A DNA stretch of 64,000 nt from contig JAGEMR010000026.1 in assembly GCA_021030915.1 (NCBI GenBank), positions 186,001 to 250,000 on the forward strand. The letters are read 5' to 3'. The notes below the pieces were generated by a model. The model ran no database searches and was not told the DNA's origin. It worked only from the letters and a program-made list of their open reading frames with translations. Position numbers and translations under genes: made by a program. This DNA comes from Astrothelium macrocarpum (Eukaryota > Ascomycota > Dothideomycetes > Trypetheliales > Trypetheliaceae). Shown in pieces: positions 57,345 through 64,000 of this stretch. Positions within the stretch are counted from its first letter, which is position 1. Each line of letters starts with the position of its first letter.

Positions 57345-60300
57345 TATTAAATATTCTCAAAATGAATTAATAAAAATAATCATAAAATGGCGATGGTTCA
57401 TTTCAAATTGGAGGAAACTGACCCATATTATGATTTGACGGAAAAGTCAGAAAATCTGATGATTTTTATAAAAACCGTTTCAAAATAGAAGATTGATTCA
57501 ATATTATTCAGTTATATCTTATATTTGAAGGTATTATGATAATCAATTAATTTCTTTTCATAATCACGTTTATGAAGAAAAGAATATTCTATTGGATCCG
57601 ATCATATTTCATTAGTTATATAATAGAGACTGAAGATCAGATGACCAATAATATATTTCAAAATTTTAATATATTCAAAAAAGAAATTATTAAAATATTC
57701 GGAATATTCAATTAATAAATAATAATCGAATAAATAATTTTAAATATTAAATAAAAAATTTCAATGATAGATTATATAATCAGATTCTAGAAATATATTC
57801 AATAAATTGAATGGAATGATGAAATATTCCATTCTATATTTTATAAAGAATTTAAGAATAATATTAAAGACGAATTAATACGTTACGCAGATATCATAGA
57901 TATTCTACCGTAATTAATAAAAATAATGATTGAATTAGACGATAAATTATATATAAATATTTTAAAAAAAAGGGGAGACTGAAAGTTAATTATTAAATGG
58001 AAAAATTCACGAATTCAGAATAATAATTACGGCGATCTGATGGATTTCAATTTTATTAAAAAAAAAAAGAAGAATAATATCCGTCCAAAAAAGGAATCCA
58101 AGAATAAAAAATATTATTCTTATAAAAAAAAAGGACATTTTATAAAGAATTACTGATCCAAATCCAATATGATATGATGGAAAATCGTAATTATGGAAAA
58201 GGAAATCAATATGATTTTAATAAATTATCCGAATAAGGAAATTTTAATTAAAAGGACCGTCCAGGAAGCGTCTGATGAGGAAAATGAATGATAATTCGAT
58301 TAACAGAATGACGATGAAAAGAATAATCCATCTCCGATATCAAAAAATATATAAAAAACCCGCAAAAGAATACGAGAATATACGATATAATCAAATCAAT
58401 AAATAATTCGAATTATAAAAAAATATCTAATAATTGAATTCATATTTTAATAATATATCGGAAAAATATTAAAATAATTTAATCATGAAAATCATTTTAT
58501 GATTAAATTATATATGATTTCTAATTATTCAATATATATTATTATAATACAAATTTTTAAAAAATAATTTGGAATTTTTATGGAATTATTATTGGAAAAT
58601 TTTGAAATATAGAAAAATATTTCATTCAATACGACCAATTCGGATCATAAATAATTAATTTTATTAGAAGAATACCGAAATTCAGAATATTAATTATCAG
58701 AATATCAAAGATATCAAAAAATAAAAAAGAATATTTGATAAAATCATATCATTGATATATAAAATTCACGATATTCTGAATATCAAAAAATGTAATAATG
58801 ATAATATTATAATAAGAATTGTAAAAGGTATATATATGATTAATAATAAAAAGGCATATTCTCAAATGAAAAAATAGAAAAAATCATATTTATGAATGCG
58901 CCATTATTCAAAAGAAATATAAAATATTCCTAAATGAATTTGTCAATATAATCTATTTACGATTATTGGATCAGAGATTATTTTCAAAAATAATTATTCA
59001 TTAATGGGGAATATCCAGATTATAAAAAAAAATATTATTATTAATATGAAAACACGGATTATGAAATTCATATAATAGAAAAATTAATATAATACGAATA
59101 ATAATTATGGGAAAATTGTAATCTGATCAATTATTTTATCCACTGACGATAAAAAGAAGAATATATATTAATTAATGAACGATATTATAAAAATAAAAAA
59201 ATCTGTTCTTATCATAATGATTATGGGATAATATAATATTCATTCATATTCATAAGGTAAATTGTAATAAAGGTATATTTATTATGGGAAAAAGATTTAG
59301 ATTCTACGTATAGGATACGTATATAAATCTGAATATTATTCAAATATCCAATTATTTATTATATATTATAATAATATTGGAAAAAAAAAAGGGATTAAAA
59401 TATTAATTGATTCAGAAATAAATGGGAATTTTATATCCAAAATATTTTAAAATTCGTTGAATATATTAATCAAATTGAAAGACCAAAAATATGTAATACG
59501 CGTAATAATAGAAGAAAGAATGCCAGAAATCAGTGAAATTTCAGAAGAAATTCGACTAATATTCATGACTATCATAGGATATACCGAGGAAATCATATTC
59601 GATATCATAATCATGGTCAGATATGATATCGTATTAGAATTATTTTGATTATAATAATATAATCCAATAATCAATTGGAAAAATGGGATATTGGAAATGA
59701 ATGAATATAATTATGGAATTATATTAAAATTTTTATATTTAGATATAATGAAAGATAAGACAGATGATTATTTTATATAAATCATCTCAAAAAATGAAAT
59801 TCTTATCAAAAGAATTTCAGATATAATAAATATTCTAATAGAATAAAAAGATCAAAAAATTAATAATTTGAAAATAATTCTAATCATTTCCGAAATTTTT
59901 TTAAAATATAAAAAATAAATATATTTTTTTAAAAAAGAATTAGATATTAAAATATTATTTAAATACCAATTATAAAATTATAAAATAAAATTTCTTATAA
60001 AAAAATAATCTATATTCAGATCCATTTATATATTATTTAATAAAGAATTTAAAATATTAAAAGAATATTTAAATAAAAATCTAAAAAAGAATTTTATCAG
60101 AAAATCGGAATCATTTATAAAATATTTGATTCTTTTTATATCAAAAAAGAATAAAAATTTTCAATTTTATATGAATTATTAATAATTTAACGAAATAATA
60201 ATTAAAAATTGATATTCATTATCAAATATTATAGAATTATAAAATAGATTTTCAGATATATAATAATTTATTAAATTGGATCTATTAAAAATTTATAATT

Positions 60301-63300
60301 TTATATAAATGAAGGAAGATGAAAAATGGAAAATAATATTTCGAATAAAATATGAATATTTTGAATATCTTATTATACCATTTGGATTCATAAATGCGCC
60401 AATTAATTGTCAAATATTCATAAATAATATATTATGATTATATTTCGATAAATTTGTAATAACATATTTAAATGATATTTTTGTTTATTCAAAAATTAAA
60501 AAAGAATATATATAATATATATAATAAATATTTTAAAAATTAGATAAATGAGATTTATAATTAAAATTATTGAAATACGAATTTTGGATCAAAAAAATAA
60601 ATTTTTTAAATTATATTATTAGAATAGGAATCATATAAATTGATCTAAATAAGATAAAATCAGTCAAAAAATGGCCAGAATCAAAAAATATAAAAGATAT
60701 TCAATTTTTTTTAAGATTCGTTAATTATAATAGAAGATTTATCAAAAAATATTTTTTTAAAATTCAATTTTTAATAGAATTAATAAAAAATAAAAAAATA
60801 TTCGTTTTCAGAGAAAATGAAAAAAAAATGTTCAAAATATTTAAAAAAGATTATTTACGAAATTCCGTATTAAGGATTATTAAATTATTAGAATCAATAC
60901 AAATTGAAACTGATACGTCCGATTTGGCAATAGGAGTATGTCTATATCAGTAATCATAGGATGGGAAATGGCATCTAATAGAATATTATTTAAGGAAATT
61001 TTCAGAATCAGAATAGAATTATGACATTCATGATAAAGAATTTCTTGCCATAATTATTATATTATAATATTGGAAGGTATATATTGAAGGATCACCATTT
61101 CTGGAAATTTTTATAGATCATAAAAATTTCATTTATTTCATAATAACGAAATAATTAAACCGACGGTAGATTAGATGGTCAGAATTTTTAGAATAATACA
61201 AATTTGTTATCAAATATATATCAGAAAAAGACAATTCTAGGACTGATGCCTTAAACCGAAGGTCAGATTATATGACAAAAAAAATCAGAAATCAGACGAT
61301 TCTTCAAATAAATCAAAATGGTATATTATCAGAAAATTATAAAAAATTTAATATAATTCTGACCATTTTTAAATAAAATCAATAAATAGAATAAAAAATC
61401 ATGATTCTGTCAGAAAGAATCAAAAAGATCATTGAAAAATATCATATTGGATTATTTTATGAATATCCAGAAATCGTATAAATTATAAAAAATATTCAAT
61501 AAAATTGTCATTTCGAAAGAATAAAAGAACATATCCAAAATTATATTATTAAATATGAATCATATCAAAAGAATAAACATAATATATAAATAAAGAAAGG
61601 AATAATCATACCAATAGAATCATCGTATAAATCATTTGAATAAATCATTATGGATTTTATTACGAATCTATCAGAATTAGAAAATCCAATAATAGAATTA
61701 AAATATGATATAATTATGATCATTATAAATAAATTAATAAAATACGTTATTATTGAATAATTCAAAAAAACGTATAAAATAATCCATATAATCGAATTAT
61801 TATTCTAAAAAATGATCAAATATTTTAGAATTCCGGTAAATGTCATATCCGATAGAGATCGAAAATTTACATCAGTCTACTGGAAAACAGTTCTAAATGA
61901 ATTCGGAATCAAATTGAAAATATCCACGGCATATCATAAAAAAACAGATGGTCAAATAAAACGTATGAATCAGATATTGGAACAATATTTGAGATATTAT
62001 ATAAATAACCAATAAAATAATTGGATATTTCTATTATTTATGGCACAATTAATATTAAATCAGAAAATATTATCAAATACGTAAAAGATATTAATGGAAT
62101 ACATTTTAAAACGAAATAACAGAAATCGAATTAGATAAAATATAAAAATATTTTCAGACCAAACATAATAAAATATATCATATAAATTGGAAATTCTGAT
62201 ATAAATACGAAAAAATATCAAAAAAAAATAATCAATAAATATTAGCCAAAAATAAAAAAATCAATATCTTCAAAAAAAATGGATTTCAATTAAAAAAAAG
62301 AAATAAAATATATTTATTTATCAAAAATCTCAAAAATAAATTATTAATAAAAAAATTGGAATTAATAAAAATCGGATTATTTTTGATATAGAAATAAAAA
62401 AGGCTGATGAATTTTAAATTAGAATTATCACGAAATATCAAAATCCATCCAATATTTTATATATTCTTATTCCAATCAGCAGATCCAATAACGCCATATC
62501 AAATCATTTTTTATTTCCAATTAGAAAAAAAAAAGAATTTGAAATAAAAAAAATATTCGATTATTATAATAATTTTTATCTGGTCAAATGGAAAGAATAT
62601 TCAGATTCAGAAAATATATGAAAAATACAAAAAAATCTAAAAAAATATCAATAAAAGATTAAAAAATTCTATGATTAAAAGGAATTATATTACAGAAAAT
62701 CAAATCAATCTCCATTTCTAAAATATTTTTAATTATTTGAAAAAATTATCAACGATTTCTGAAATATTATTATCAAAAAAATTCAGCAAAAAATCTAAGA
62801 ATGATATATCGAAATCCGGAATTTCAAAAATTTCATTTATCATATTCCATTATATAAGATTTGTTATCTCATCAATACGAATCTCTTCTATATTTTACAC
62901 TTTCTGAATAATAAGATTTTATTATTTCTGATATAATAAATTCATTTACGAATTTAAATAAATAATTCGCGTTATAATCTTTTATTATATTTAAATATTT
63001 TTTTGTATTTTATTTCATAATTAATTCATTTGAATATTGACCTTTTCAAAAATACGATCTGAAACGACCAGATTATAAGAAATCACTCTTTCTATATATT
63101 CGGTACATTTCTCCGAATCCTAAATCAGGTGGCAGGAACAACCATTTTGGATATAATTACGATAAAGATGTATAATAAAAAAAACAGAGAATAATTTCAA
63201 TAAATATTATGCGCGACGAATAGAAGAATAAAAAAAATAAGATTTGGAAATATAAAACGAGGGAATTATAATGACCTCAGAGATACGTCATTATAATATA

Positions 63301-63339
63301 TAAACATATGAGGTCACGTGTCAGAGAAGGAGGGGATAG
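57345..63339 (+). pseudogene. Degenerate Ty3/gypsy gag-pol with chromodomain
   Basis: Recognisable pieces on the plus strand: KKKGHFIKNY near 58120 (a gag zinc knuckle with Cys codons turned to Tyr), ILIDSEINGNFIS near 59400 (protease, DSG turned to DSE), EYFEYLIIPFGFINAPINCQ near 60350 and YLNDIFVYSK near 60470 (reverse transcriptase, with the active-site YLDD turned to YLND), NYNRRFIKKYF near 60720, IETDTSDLAIGVCLYQ near 60905 (RNase H), an integrase core at about 61640-62015 with TAYHKKTDGQIKRMNQ, and a chromodomain near 62570 (FYLVKWKEYSDSEN). Most changes are G-to-A or C-to-T, with many TAA/TAG stops, so no working protein is possible. Confidence 0.9.
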
Positions 63340-63719
63340 TGTTATAACCATTGAGAGGACCGTGTATACACCCGTGTACCTGCCATATTTCTGGCTCATA
63401 AGACTCACGACATAAGCCAAAAGATTCAGCCTCTGATTTATAAGACTCATAATATGAGTCAAGGAATCTCATCCCTGGCTTATATGACTCACACCCTGAA
63501 TCATAGGATATTATAAAATATATAAAAATGCAATAAAACCCATCTTGACTTCGTTATATTCAAAGCCATTTTCTAAATTAGTCTTTGATAACGTCTTCAG
63601 TAGAATTTTGAATTACCAAATCACATCACTCCTTGCTAGTTCAGTCCTTTACCGACTCACTTCAGAAGCCACCTTGATCCGAAGTAGACTTGACCCCAAG
63701 GATACCTAGGATCATAACA
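63340..63719 (+). repeat. 3' LTR (380 bases)
   Basis: Same length as the 5' copy. The left half carries transition differences (for example ATAAGACTCA for ATAAGGCTCA), while the right half, from about 63550, is undamaged and ends GGATCATAACA. Confidence 0.9.
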
Positions 63720-64000
63720 GGTTTGGACGAGAGCAGGCAGTGTTGAGGCTGTGTCGGCCTCATGGTTGCTTTTGTTGGCCGTCTAATCCGCGACCAGGCC
63801 CGTACAACGCAGATAGCTGGTGCCGCCTCAGCCCCTATTTTCTTTATAAATGGCTGTCATTCATACCATGAAAAAATCCATCAACGATTCACGGTGCAAA
63901 TGCCTTCTACACCAAGGACATTGTTCCCAATTCTTGGGAATTCGTACGCAGCCAGCTTACTTACCCCTTCTCATGTAGTAAGAGAGTTTGCTGCTTCGCT
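63720..64000. other. Right-hand flank of the AT-rich island
   Basis: 281 bases of normal composition after the 3' LTR. No gene, repeat or continuation of a disrupted gene recognised. Confidence 0.5.

Larger units (their letters stand above)
56965..63719 (+). mobile_element. Ty3/gypsy chromovirus LTR retrotransposon, RIP-mutated
   Basis: 6.75 kb, with two LTRs of 380 bases each (56965..57344 and 63340..63719), both of TG...CA form (the 5' copy ends with the CA changed to TA). The region between holds, in order, remnants of gag zinc knuckle, protease, reverse transcriptase, RNase H, integrase and a chromodomain, the Ty3/gypsy order. Stops and AT bias are dense. The 5-base flanks GGTAG and GGTTT do not match, so no clear target duplication survives. 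Confidence 0.9.

Noticed and set aside
59447..59674. Open frames in the AT-rich island as small genes
   Set aside because: They lie inside the degenerate retrotransposon and consist of Ile/Asn/Lys-rich sequence forced by composition.
54800..63300. CRISPR array, centromere or mitochondrial insert as explanation of the AT-rich island
   Set aside because: No spaced repeats of CRISPR type, no mitochondrial genes; inverted ends, LTRs and gypsy motifs explain it as RIP-damaged transposons.

Overview
The window is nuclear DNA of a filamentous ascomycete (Pezizomycotina). The evidence is short GT-AG introns of about 45-95 bases in most genes, families typical of that group (two P450s, a PTH11-like receptor, a LaeA-like methyltransferase, a PHD/ubiquitin-like regulator, a fungal PD-(D/E)XK-like protein), and a right-hand AT-rich block whose transposons carry C-to-T/G-to-A damage of the repeat-induced point mutation (RIP) type. 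I cannot name the species. Most genes below were rebuilt by hand from exons; splice positions may be off by a base or two.

Layout. 1-10.6 kb: DEF1 (runs off the left edge), a probable mitochondrial protein, a five-exon P450, an F-box-like protein and proteasome ATPase RPT5. 11.3 kb: a tRNA-Arg(CCG). 12.5-17.4 kb: trimethyllysine dioxygenase (first step of carnitine synthesis), a convergent peroxisomal MaoC-type dehydratase ending in SKL, and galactokinase. 18.4-26.7 kb: a family 2 glycosyltransferase, a seven-exon ketoreductase, an NTF2-like gene in six small exons, and a protein joining a ubiquitin-like segment to a PHD finger and further zinc-binding motifs. 27.1-28.6 kb: a dead Tc1/mariner element with roughly 100-base inverted ends. 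29.0-34.2 kb: TVP18 and AIM21.

35.3-43.8 kb is the most interesting part. A 297-residue protein that I tentatively place with fungal gasdermin-like pore formers is divergently paired, across 534 bases, with a 1549-residue TPR-CHAT caspase-like protease that keeps its His/Cys dyad. This is the arrangement of a two-gene regulated cell-death module. A PD-(D/E)XK-like protein lies just beyond.

44-52.6 kb: a 262-base MITE, then a second P450, a PTH11-like receptor, a LaeA-like methyltransferase with a damaged-looking 5' end and an alpha/beta hydrolase; this could be a small metabolic or signalling cluster without a backbone enzyme. 54.7-63.7 kb: an AT-rich island made of a 2.1-kb inverted-repeat element with no surviving gene and a Ty3/gypsy chromovirus with two 380-base LTRs. 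RIP damage is heavy inside but spares the outer edges, so the two LTRs are damaged in opposite halves.
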